Shown here piece by piece: positions 1 through 7,995 of a DNA stretch of 64,000 bases (positions within the stretch are counted from its first letter, which is position 1; each line of letters starts with the position of its first letter). The translations under genes and the position numbers were made by a program. Source of the DNA: Maioricimonas rarisocia (GTDB lineage Bacteria; Planctomycetota; Planctomycetia; Planctomycetales; Planctomycetaceae); NCBI RefSeq assembly GCF_007747795.1, contig NZ_CP036275.1, positions 5,882,001 through 5,946,000 on the forward strand, given 5' to 3'. Below the pieces are notes generated by a model. The model saw nothing but the letters and a program-made list of their open reading frames with translations. It did no database searches and was not told the origin of the DNA.

Positions 1-1707
1 CGCGGTTTCAATGCCGCTCACACCGTCGACGCGATTGATGAACTTCGCGGAATCGACAACGTTTTCTTCGATACTTCGGCGGTCTGCGAACCGGCCGCCT
101 TCGAAGCGATCATCCGGGCCACCGGCACCACGCGGCTGATGTATGGCAGCGACTTCCCGATCTCCGAGATCCGCGGCAAGGCGATTTCTGTCGGCGACGG
201 CTTCATGTGGCTTTATCAGCACAATGTTGACTGGGACAGCTGGCCTCACGGCGAGCACAATCTCGTCGGCATCGAGTCACTCCTCGCACTGCAGCAGGCC
301 TGCCGGACGATGTGTCTGGCCGACCGGGATATCGAACGCATCTTCTCGACCAATGCCCGCGATCAGCTCGGCATCGACAAACGAGGGCAGAGCGTGGATG
401 TGCAGCAGCAGTACCGGCACGCGAAGACGGTGATTCCCGGGGGGACGCAGCTTCTCTCCAAGCGCCCCGAGATGTTCGCTCCCGACCATTGGCCCGCCTA
501 CTACGAACAGGCGATCGGTTGCGAAGTGATCGACACGACTGGCCGCCGGTTCATCGATATGGCATCCAACGGCATCCTCGCCTGCGTACTTGGATTTGCC
601 GATCCCGACGTGAACGCAGCCGTCATCCGCCGCGTGCAGCTCGGCTCAATGGCAACGCAGCAGACCTATGACGAAGTCCATCTCGCCGATCTCCTCCTCG
701 ACATCCATCCCTGGTCAGAGATGGCCCGTTTCACAAGAGGCGGCGGAGAAGCCATGGCGGTCGCCGTCCGCATTGCACGTGCCGCCACCGGACGCGATAG
801 AATCGCCATCTGCGGCTACCACGGATGGCACGACTGGTATCTGGCGGCAAATCTCGGTGAAGAGGGAAGTGAAGCACTTGTCGGACACCTCCTGCCGGGG
901 CTCGATCCCGTCGGGGTTCCGCAAAGTCTCCGGGGAACGACGTTGCCATTCACGTACAACCGCCTCGACGAGCTGGATGCATTGATCGCAGCGCACGGCG
1001 ACGAACTTGCGGCGATCATCATGGAACCAACGCGGCACACCGACCCGGCGCCCGGCTTTCTGGAGGGGGTCCGCGAGCGGGCCGATCGGATTGGTGCGAA
1101 GCTTGTTTTCGACGAGATCTCGATTGGGTGGAGACTCTGCCTGGGAGGTGCACACCTGGCGTTCGGCGTCACCCCCGACATCGCGGTCTTCGCCAAGTCG
1201 ATCAGCAACGGGTTCGCCATGGGAGCCGTGATCGGCAACGCAACGACCATGACTGCCGCCCAGTCCTCGTTCATCTCGAGCGCCTACTGGACGGAGGGCA
1301 TCGGACCGGCCGCCGCCGTCGCGGCCGTCTCGAAGATGCGCCGGATCGACGTGCCGGCTCACCTGGCTGACATCGGCTCCCGCTTTCTGGCGGGGTGGCT
1401 GGATCTGGGCAGCAGGCATGGCGTATCGGTCACGACCGGCGGACGCCCCGAACTGCCGACCATCGGCTTCGATCACGCCGATGGCAACGCGCTGATGACG
1501 CTGTTTACCCGGCGAATGCTGGACCACAACTTCCTGGCCGGTGGAGGCTTCAGTCCGACGCTCGCGCACCAGCCAAGGCACGTCGTCGCGTACCTGGCTG
1601 CTGCGGATCGCGTCTTCTCCGAGATCGCAGAATCCATTGCTTTGGGCGACATCCAGCAACGGATCGACGGCCTCGAGAAGCACACAATGTTTGCCCGCCT
1701 CACGTGA
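1..1707 (+). CDS. amidohydrolase / class III aminotransferase fusion (5' truncated)
   Basis: The frame is open from the first base, so the gene starts before the window; 568 codons are visible. Residues 1 to about 130 read like the C-terminal half of an amidohydrolase-2 TIM barrel, with a strand ending in YGSDFP, the usual late metal-site region. After about residue 135 a complete PLP-dependent class III aminotransferase of the glutamate-1-semialdehyde aminomutase type follows. It has YHGWHDWY near residue 273, FDEIS with the cofactor Asp at 371, and the probable Schiff-base Lys399 in VFAKSISNGFAMG. The family moves amino groups using PLP. The fused partner suggests sequential chemistry on one substrate, which is inference; the substrate is unknown. 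An internal ATG at 139 would cut into the amidohydrolase fold, so it is unlikely to be the true start. It is convergent with the next gene. Confidence 0.8.
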   Translation, partial: RGFNAAHTVDAIDELRGIDNVFFDTSAVCEPAAFEAIIRATGTTRLMYGSDFPISEIRGKAISVGDGFMWLYQHNVDWDSWPHGEHNLVGIESLLALQQACRTMCLADRDIERIFSTNARDQLGIDKRGQSVDVQQQYRHAKTVIPGGTQLLSKRPEMFAPDHWPAYYEQAIGCEVIDTTGRRFIDMASNGILACVLGFADPDVNAAVIRRVQLGSMATQQTYDEVHLADLLLDIHPWSEMARFTRGGGEAMAVAVRIARAATGRDRIAICGYHGWHDWYLAANLGEEGSEALVGHLLPGLDPVGVPQSLRGTTLPFTYNRLDELDALIAAHGDELAAIIMEPTRHTDPAPGFLEGVRERADRIGAKLVFDEISIGWRLCLGGAHLAFGVTPDIAVFAKSISNGFAMGAVIGNATTMTAAQSSFISSAYWTEGIGPAAAVAAVSKMRRIDVPAHLADIGSRFLAGWLDLGSRHGVSVTTGGRPELPTIGFDHADGNALMTLFTRRMLDHNFLAGGGFSPTLAHQPRHVVAYLAAADRVFSEIAESIALGDIQQRIDGLEKHTMFARLT

Positions 1708-1756
1708 CGGACGAGCCTCCACCGAGAATGCGTTCCAGTCTCGTTGCGGGCCGGCA

Positions 1757-2080
1757 TCAGGCAGCCGCGCCGACCATTTTGCGGCACTCTTCGGCGCACT
1801 CGCGGCAGGCCTCAGCGCACTTCTTGCAGTGCTCGTGGTCATGCTCGCCGCACTGCTCAGCGCACCAGTCGCAGATCTCGGCGCAGAGCTGACAATACTG
1901 TTCCGCATAGCGACTGTCCCGGGCCAGTACACGGACTGCCTGCTCACAGATCTCCGCACATTCGATGCAGCACTTGGGGCAGTCGTTGGAGCTCTCCATC
2001 CCCGCCATCTGATAGAGGCAGTTCTGGCAGGCGACAGCACATTCCTGACAGGCTTCCAGACAACTCGAGTATTTGCTCAT
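1757..2080 (-). CDS. four-helix-bundle copper-storage protein (DUF326/Csp-like)
   Basis: A 107-residue protein with 20 cysteines, mostly in CxxxC, CxxC and CxxCxxxC spacing (for example Cys7, 11, 14, 18, 21 and Cys63, 66, 70, 73, 77), plus a His-rich HDHEH at 80-84. This is the pattern of DUF326/Csp proteins, whose four-helix bundle is lined with Cys residues that bind many Cu(I) ions. No signal peptide is present, so a cytosolic Csp3-like copper store is more likely than an exported Csp1. The start at 2080 is preferred because AGGGAG lies 6 bases upstream and the Cys-rich fold begins at once; a longer in-frame start would add 49 residues of low-complexity sequence. No copper regulator is visible next to it. 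Confidence 0.85.
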   Translation of the reverse strand: MSKYSSCLEACQECAVACQNCLYQMAGMESSNDCPKCCIECAEICEQAVRVLARDSRYAEQYCQLCAEICDWCAEQCGEHDHEHCKKCAEACRECAEECRKMVGAAA

Positions 2081-2467
2081 CGGTTTCTCCCTGAGGCCCT
2101 CCGTAATTGCGGCGGCGAAAACGCACAGGTGCCGCCGGACCACGACACGGGATCGCAACCGCCGTGCCAGCGAGACAATCTCAGCAGGAGGACCTTTGAA
2201 ACGCCCTGCTGCGGCACTTATGGACATATGGCCCCTGGTACCAGCCTGACTGCGGCTGATCGCTCAAGGGGCAGAGTGATTGACGGACGGACGCAGCGTG
2301 ACGGGTGATGATCGGGTGACCCCGGACTCGCGCATGAGCAAACTGCTGCTGCGTGCTTGGGGGAATCGCCAGTTCAGGGTAGGATCGACGGGCACATCTC
2401 TCTGCATGGACGGCAACGTCGAGACGGACCGGTTGGGCGATTCCCATCTCTATCGCGGAGCGGCACC
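2081..2467. other. divergent intergenic region, no gene seen
   Basis: 387 bases between the divergently read copper-storage gene and the unknown membrane protein. Short open frames here overlap on both strands and none looks like protein. I could not find a convincing -35/-10 pair or a palindromic metal-regulator operator. It presumably carries promoters for both flanking genes. Confidence 0.4.
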
Positions 2468-3730
2468 ATGCCCCTGATCCCTTCGTCTCAGATGAGCTGG
2501 AACGAACCGATCTTCTTTGTAGCCCGGCTGCGGGAACCCTGGGGCTGGTCATGGCGGGGACTGATGGGACTGGGCGTCGCCATCGTGATGTTCATCGCCA
2601 TCCGCTTCGGTGGGAATGCTCAACAGTTCGAACTCTGGCAGGCCCTCGGCATCAGCCTGGCCGCCGGTGCCGTCCTCGTCATCCTGGCTGACGTTTCCAA
2701 CTTCCAGCGAGAGGTGAGCATCTACAAGGACAGCATCAACTACGTCGGCAGCGCGGGGACGTGGTCGATGGGTGAGTTCAAGATGGAGCACATCCGCAAC
2801 GTGAAACTCCTGCGTCCGGAGGACTGGAACCGCCCCTTCGCCGCGATGCTCCTCAACTTCGGAGACGAAGGATTTCTCCTCGGCGTTCCGAAGAAAGTCG
2901 AGCTGGACACGATCGCCAACGTACTGCATCGGCTCGGGTTGAGCGTCCAGCTCGAAGGCTGGGAACCGTCGGAGTCGGATACGCGCGTCCAGGTCAAGGA
3001 CGAAGTCGTCCTGCCGAAAGACGCGGCTCCGGCCGCCGATGCCCGCATCTGGCCGGTGGACGCACAGGACCGCAAACTGACTCCGCCGGTCACGATGGGA
3101 CTGATGATCACGATGGCCCTCGGACCGCTGCTGCTGGGCCTGATCGGTCTGATCGCTGCGGGCATCTACCTGTTCATGAACTGGAGTGATCTGAGCATCC
3201 TGAACCGCTCACTGATCGGCGGCGGGGCTTTCGCTTTTCTTGTTGCCAGCTTTCTGTACCTCATTCTCGCCGGGCAGTTCCTCGCCAGCCGATACGCTGT
3301 TCACGTGGGCAGGAAGATTCTGGCACAGCGGCCGGGGGCCCTGTTTCTTTCGGATGATGAGAATCTGCGTCCGGTCGAAGTTTTCGATCGGACTGCCTGG
3401 ACATCAGTTGCTGCGAAGTCGATCGACTTCGGTTTTCTGCAAGTGGACCCGTCCCGGCGACTGATCCAGTTCGAAGGGAACGAGAATCGCTGGCATCTGC
3501 CGGCCGCCGCACTGACCACCTGCCGCATCGAAGAAGCTCACGTCGGCAGCGAAGGGAACGCCGAGGCGGAGAAGCGGTACTATGTCGTCATCTCGACGCA
3601 TCGGGACGGCGAAACATGGGAAGCCGGAATGCAGCCGTCGCGCATCCACGTTGGCAACGACACGAAGGAGGAGCGGTACGATCGGGCGAAGCGTCTGTTT
3701 GAAGAGATCTCGTCAATGATCACGACGTGA
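2468..3730 (+). CDS. hypothetical membrane protein with four TM segments
   Basis: 420 residues, family not recognised. Hydrophobic segments lie at about 29-45, 54-74, 207-240 and 249-274. Soluble stretches lie between the two TM pairs (about 75-205) and after the last one (275-420). The first soluble part begins with a beta-rich stretch that resembles a PH-like domain in rhythm only. The start at 2468 is chosen because it is the first ATG before the conserved-looking sequence and has a GGAG about 9 bases upstream; a longer frame from 2357 would add a low-complexity arginine-rich stretch. It ends 17 bases from the convergent end of the HlyD-type gene, so it is not clearly part of the lanthipeptide cluster. 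Confidence 0.7.
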   Translation: MPLIPSSQMSWNEPIFFVARLREPWGWSWRGLMGLGVAIVMFIAIRFGGNAQQFELWQALGISLAAGAVLVILADVSNFQREVSIYKDSINYVGSAGTWSMGEFKMEHIRNVKLLRPEDWNRPFAAMLLNFGDEGFLLGVPKKVELDTIANVLHRLGLSVQLEGWEPSESDTRVQVKDEVVLPKDAAPAADARIWPVDAQDRKLTPPVTMGLMITMALGPLLLGLIGLIAAGIYLFMNWSDLSILNRSLIGGGAFAFLVASFLYLILAGQFLASRYAVHVGRKILAQRPGALFLSDDENLRPVEVFDRTAWTSVAAKSIDFGFLQVDPSRRLIQFEGNENRWHLPAAALTTCRIEEAHVGSEGNAEAEKRYYVVISTHRDGETWEAGMQPSRIHVGNDTKEERYDRAKRLFEEISSMITT

Positions 3731-3747
3731 CGAACGTGAGCCAGCTA

Positions 3748-5004
3748 TCAGTTCAGGCTGATTGTGTGCCGCACCTGTTTGAGCATGATCTCGGCGAGCG
3801 TCTCGCGGTCGACGACGATCTCTGCCGTCCCCCCCATCCCCAGCTTGATCTGACCGTTTTCGTCGCCGCGGCCGATCGATTCAGAATCGAGGTCGATGCG
3901 GACTTCGTAGCCTGATCCGGTCGTAGCAGCATCGGGACTCGCATCCGGAGCGATGAAGGAGATCCGCCCCTCGACGACGCCGTAGGTCTGAAAGTCGAAC
4001 GCGTCGAACTTGATCCGGACTGGCATGCCCACCTCCAGTTCGCCGACGTCCTCGTTGGCCACGCGGGCCTCGAAGTGCAGCCGGCCTTCCTCGGCAATGA
4101 GGATCGCTGTCTTGCCCGCCTCGAGGATGTCTCCCGGGCGAATGCTGTCGGAAATCACTTCGCCATCGACGGAAGCCCGCAGCACGGCCTGATCCCGCTC
4201 GAGTTGCAGGTTCGCCAGTTCCCGCTGCGCTGCATCAATCTCGCCTCGTTTGACGGCCCGTCTGGCTTCCAGCTCGGCCAACCGGACTTCGAAGTCCCGA
4301 TCGACCAGTTCGAGCGATTTCCTCAGCACGTCGATACCCTTTCCGTCAGGAGGGAGTGCCGCCCGCCGCAGCGCCTGTTCCGCCTTGTCCAGCGCCGCTT
4401 TCGCATCTTCGAGAGCCTGAGCCGTCGAGACACCGCCGGCCCGCAGTCGCTGCTGCCGTTCCAGGCGGCTCTTCGCGGCATCGCGCGCTGCGAGCGCCTC
4501 GGCACGATCCAGTTCCTGTCGCTGGAGTTCGCGAAGCAGTTCCGATTCTCCCTGAGCCAGTTCGGCCTGCGCCCGAGCCCGGGCGGAATCCCGTTGTTCT
4601 TCCAGGCGGGTTCGCAGCCCGTCCAGCTCTGTAAGCTCTTCGCGTGCCGCGGTGGCCGTCCGTTCCAGCTTTGCGAACCGGTTATCGAGTGCTTCGGTGT
4701 CGAACCGCAGCAACACATCGCCGGCCCGCACCGGGTCTCCTTCTTCGAACGCGACGTCGACGACACGACCGTTCAGGCTTGTTCCCGCAGGGGCGTAAAT
4801 CCGCGCCACATCACCAGCCGGTCGGACCTGGCCGCTGGCGACGATCACCAGCGAGGCTTCCGTCATCGCTGCCCAGGCAACCACTCCACCAACCAGAAGC
4901 AGGAGCAGGAGCACCGTAACATGGATGAAGCCGGGCGGCCGTGCAGCGAGGGTCTGCCGGAACTCGGTGCAGTCAGCCAGGTCAACGAGCGTATGGCGAG
5001 GCAT
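3748..5004 (-). CDS. HlyD-family membrane fusion protein of the lanthipeptide exporter
   Basis: 418 residues: a short cytoplasmic N-terminus, one TM helix at about 25-46, a lipoyl/barrel-sandwich half-motif (about 55-105), a long Glu/Arg/Ala/Leu-rich coiled-coil hairpin (about 105-290), the second barrel half and a beta-barrel region up to the C-terminus. This is the adaptor that links an inner-membrane ABC exporter to an outer-membrane channel in Gram-negative type I secretion. It lies 59 bases downstream of the C39-ABC exporter on the same strand, so the two probably form one operon and one machine. No outer-membrane TolC-like gene is in the window. The start at 5004 is used; an in-frame ATG at 5178 would overlap the exporter by 115 bases and add a stretch with no domain. 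Confidence 0.88.
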   Translation of the reverse strand: MPRHTLVDLADCTEFRQTLAARPPGFIHVTVLLLLLLVGGVVAWAAMTEASLVIVASGQVRPAGDVARIYAPAGTSLNGRVVDVAFEEGDPVRAGDVLLRFDTEALDNRFAKLERTATAAREELTELDGLRTRLEEQRDSARARAQAELAQGESELLRELQRQELDRAEALAARDAAKSRLERQQRLRAGGVSTAQALEDAKAALDKAEQALRRAALPPDGKGIDVLRKSLELVDRDFEVRLAELEARRAVKRGEIDAAQRELANLQLERDQAVLRASVDGEVISDSIRPGDILEAGKTAILIAEEGRLHFEARVANEDVGELEVGMPVRIKFDAFDFQTYGVVEGRISFIAPDASPDAATTGSGYEVRIDLDSESIGRGDENGQIKLGMGGTAEIVVDRETLAEIMLKQVRHTISLN

Positions 5005-5063
5005 GGGTGTGATCCCGGTGGGGAAGAGCGTGTGTCTGTTCGTGGCGGGGAGAATCGCTTCGC

Positions 5064-7304
5064 TCAGAGACGATGCGATCCAGTCAGTGAAGCGTGAACG
5101 TGGCCGTTCCGTTTCCCGTTTTCCGACGGATGCACGGTCGGCATACCGTTGGTTTCGGGCCCCTGCTGCGAATGCCACAACAACGCGTAACGACCGTTCC
5201 GGGCCATCAGCTCGTCGTGCGTGCCGGATTCGACGACGTACCCCTCGTGCATCACGTGGATCACGTCGGCATTGCGAATCGTGCTGAGCCGGTGGGCCAC
5301 GAGAACGACCGTCTTGTCCCGGAAGTACGTCCTCAGGTTCTGCTGGATCGCCCGCTCGGTGTGCGTGTCGAGATGACTCGTGGCTTCGTCGAAGATGAGC
5401 AGATCGGGATCGCGAAGCAGGGCCCGGGCGATCGCCAGCCGCTGTCGCTGTCCGCCCGACAGATTCGCTCCCCGTTCGCCGATCATCGTGTTGTAGCGGT
5501 TGGGTAGCCCGGAGATGAAATCGTCCAGGCCGGCAGCACGGGCCGCGTTGACGATCTGGTCGAGCTTCACGCCCGGCAGCCCGAGGGCGATGTTCTCGCG
5601 AACCGTCGCGTTGAAGATGTGCGGCTCCTGGGCCACGACACCGATCCGGCTGCGGAGCGATTCCAGATCGATGTCCCGGGCGTCCATTCCGTCGATCAGA
5701 ATCTGTCCCGAGGTCGGGTTGTGAAACTGCATCAGCAGCTTCAGCAGGGTCGATTTGCCCGAACCGCTCTCACCCACGATGGCGACGGTCGAACCGGCCG
5801 GGATTGTCATGTCGATGCCATGCAGCACGTTGGCTCGCGAGCCGTACCGGAACTGTACGTCCTTCAGCTCGACACCCCGCCTGAGCGGTCCGCATTTCGC
5901 CCGGCCTTCGCCTTCCGGTTCGGTCGTCAGATCCATGATCTGGTACAGGCGGTCGGTCGCGACCAGGGCATCCTGGAACTGTGTATTGAGCGTCGAGAGC
6001 CGCATCAGCGGTTCGAGCAGATAGCTGAGCAACGTGTAGAAGAACATCAGCTGCCCGATCGTCAGCGCCCCGTCCATGACGCGAAATCCGCCGTACCACA
6101 GCACGGCCACTCCGGCCCCCGACGAAATGATCCCCGTCATCGACGACAGGCTCAGATTGACCATCTGCATCTGAAACGCTGACTGAATGAACCGGTACAG
6201 CTTCGACTCGGCCATCTCCGAGCGGTCCCGGGCGATGCCGAACGCCTTGATCGTCTCGACCGCGGAGGCATCTTCGACCGCATGGGCCGTGTGATCGGCC
6301 GCGTTCTCCATCGCTGCCCGCGAAAAGCGGCGGGTGAGCGGGTGATGCAGGGCAATGCTGAAGATCAGCAGTGGCACGAAGACCGTCGCGACCGCCGCCA
6401 GCTGCACGTCGTACAGCCACAGGACGCCCATCATCAACGTGACTACGACACCGTCGGTCAGAGCCGTCAGGGCGGCACCGCCGATCGCTTCACGAATCTT
6501 GGCCGCGTCATTCATCCGCGACAGCACGCTGCCGACCCGCCGGCTTTCGAAGAAGCTCATCGGCAGTTTGAGGATGTGCCGGGAGTAGGCGGAGATCAGC
6601 GAGAGATCGATTCGGCGTCCGACGTGGGCCACCAGGTAGTCCCGTAGCATGTTGAACAGCGTGCGGAAGACCATCATCAGCAGCATGCCCAGCCCCAGAG
6701 CATTGAGCAGGCCCCGCTCGTCCCGCACGAGCACCGAGTCGACCAGGTGCTGCACGAAGTACGATGTGGAAAGTCCCAGCACCGTGATCAGGATCGCACA
6801 GAGAAATCCCTCGAACAGCGGGCCGATGTGACCGGCGAGCAAGCCGAACAGTCGCCAGGTGGGTCGCTGCCCGGCACCGACTGACGGCATTTCATCGGAG
6901 GGAACCAGCAGCAGCATGTTGCCGGTCCACTCCGCTTCGAACCGCTTACGGGAAATCTTCTTTGCGCCGGCTGCCGGGTCACCAATCGTCACCGACCTGC
7001 GACCGACGCGAAAGAGCACGACGAAGTGGGCGATGCCGGTTTCGGTGATCGTGTGCGCGATGGCCGGCAGCGGAACTTCCGTCAGGGCCGCAGGAGTTGC
7101 GTGGACGGCGTGAGCCACGAAGCCAAGTCGCTCCGATGCTTCGGCCAGCCCCAACAGGTTCGTCCCTTCCTGATCGGTCCCGGCGAGATCGCGGAGGGCG
7201 TGCAGCCCGACCCGCTGCCGGTGATACAGCGCCACCGTCGCCAGGGCCGCCGCGCCGCAATCGCTCTGTTCTTCCTGCCGGATGACTCGATATCGCCGTC
7301 GCAT
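5064..7304 (-). CDS. lanT: C39-peptidase-containing ABC exporter (bacteriocin/lanthipeptide type)
   Basis: 746 residues with three modules in order. The N-terminal C39 cysteine protease has Cys16 in DCGAA, His93 and Asp109, all catalytic residues present. A six-helix ABC membrane domain covers about 150-440. The ATPase has GESGSGKST near 511, LSGGQRQRLAIARA near 613, the FDEATS Walker B near 637 and LVAHRLSTI. Such PCAT exporters cut leaders after Gly-Gly and export the product with ATP. The precursor reads divergently 239 bases away and has a matching VSGG site. A GGGAG precedes the ATG. PCATs usually serve class II lanthipeptides and microcins, while classical class I clusters use an exporter without protease; here the neighbours are LanB and LanC. 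The HlyD-type adaptor follows. Confidence 0.93.
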   Translation of the reverse strand: MRRRYRVIRQEEQSDCGAAALATVALYHRQRVGLHALRDLAGTDQEGTNLLGLAEASERLGFVAHAVHATPAALTEVPLPAIAHTITETGIAHFVVLFRVGRRSVTIGDPAAGAKKISRKRFEAEWTGNMLLLVPSDEMPSVGAGQRPTWRLFGLLAGHIGPLFEGFLCAILITVLGLSTSYFVQHLVDSVLVRDERGLLNALGLGMLLMMVFRTLFNMLRDYLVAHVGRRIDLSLISAYSRHILKLPMSFFESRRVGSVLSRMNDAAKIREAIGGAALTALTDGVVVTLMMGVLWLYDVQLAAVATVFVPLLIFSIALHHPLTRRFSRAAMENAADHTAHAVEDASAVETIKAFGIARDRSEMAESKLYRFIQSAFQMQMVNLSLSSMTGIISSGAGVAVLWYGGFRVMDGALTIGQLMFFYTLLSYLLEPLMRLSTLNTQFQDALVATDRLYQIMDLTTEPEGEGRAKCGPLRRGVELKDVQFRYGSRANVLHGIDMTIPAGSTVAIVGESGSGKSTLLKLLMQFHNPTSGQILIDGMDARDIDLESLRSRIGVVAQEPHIFNATVRENIALGLPGVKLDQIVNAARAAGLDDFISGLPNRYNTMIGERGANLSGGQRQRLAIARALLRDPDLLIFDEATSHLDTHTERAIQQNLRTYFRDKTVVLVAHRLSTIRNADVIHVMHEGYVVESGTHDELMARNGRYALLWHSQQGPETNGMPTVHPSENGKRNGHVHASLTGSHRL

Positions 7305-7543
7305 GTTGATGCTCCCGTGTGTGTGGACACATGGTTGAGCGTCAAACGGCGGGGGACGTTACGTGCAGGCGGGCAGGGAGACCTCTAAATGTCCGGGCTT
7401 TTGCGATTCCGCCCATCCTCGCCCGAAAGCGTTTCGAAGTCGTAACACGTCCAGCCAGGTTCCGCTTGAGGGGGTGTCGCGGTCAGGTTGGCCGCAAGAA
7501 AGTTCACACTCCTCAAGGCTGCACCGCAGCAAAGGACACTCCG

Positions 7544-7762
7544 ATGAAGAAGCTCGTTCTCAACAAAGAAACCGTGCGTTCGCTCAACGGTCCCGAAATG
7601 CAGAAGGTCTCGGGCGGCCTGATCAATTTCAACTTCGACTGTCCCGTCGGCGGCACCAGTGGAAGCACCACGCTGCAGACGATGAGCAGAAGCTGCCACG
7701 GCTGTGCGATGCTCGATCCGAAGCAGCTGATCGTGAATCCTGCGGCGATGATTTCCCGCTGA
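7544..7762 (+). CDS. lanA: lanthipeptide precursor with double-glycine leader
   Basis: 72 residues: a 25-residue leader ending VSGG, then a 47-residue core. The leader has the pattern K-L-x-L-N-K-E-T-x-x-x-L-N-x-x-E-M-x-x-V-x-G-G. This resembles leaders of Bacteroidota class I lanthipeptides (pinensin type) more than the FNLD-type leaders of Firmicutes. The core has Cys at core positions 8, 26 and 29 and nine Ser/Thr (13, 14, 16, 17, 18, 21, 23, 25, 46), most of them before the last two Cys, so several (methyl)lanthionine rings are possible. AAAGGA lies 7 bases before the ATG. It sits upstream of LanC and LanB and diverges from the GG-cleaving exporter. A frame open further upstream shows no leader-like sequence. 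Mature structure and activity are not known. Confidence 0.85.
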   Translation: MKKLVLNKETVRSLNGPEMQKVSGGLINFNFDCPVGGTSGSTTLQTMSRSCHGCAMLDPKQLIVNPAAMISR

Positions 7763-7781
7763 CTCTCTTCCCCCCGCGGCC

Positions 7782-7827
7782 CGGCAGGGTCAGCCATCCC
7801 CCCGGTGTGCTGGCCCTGTCGTTATTT
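7782..7827 (+). terminator. hairpin after the precursor gene: probable partial terminator
   Basis: A 13-pair stem (7782-7794 with 7809-7821, two G-U pairs) with a 14-base loop is followed by GTTATTTC. The T-run is short, so read-through is expected. It lies 20 bases after the precursor stop and 169 bases before lanC, the usual place for an attenuator that keeps precursor mRNA above enzyme mRNA in lantibiotic operons. No other promoter was evident before lanC. Confidence 0.55.
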
Positions 7828-7995
7828 CTGCACGAGAGAAGAATCCGCCATCGGCGACGTGAACCAGCCGACACGGCGCACGTCCTGCCGATTTCTTTCG
7901 GTTCCCCGCCCCGCCTCTGGTCTAATGGTTCGCGGACCGGCGGAGACGGAATCAAGCCCCATTCACTCTGCCGGACGCCCTGTGGACGCACCCCG

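Noticed and set aside
715-2040. Long minus-strand frame over the aminotransferase fusion
   Set aside because: It is antisense to a gene with clear motifs, and its residues are Arg/Ala/Ser-rich with no domain; typical of high-GC shadow frames.
5005-5178. Longer N-terminus for the HlyD-type adaptor
   Set aside because: It would overlap the exporter by 115 bases, and the added residues lack the family pattern.
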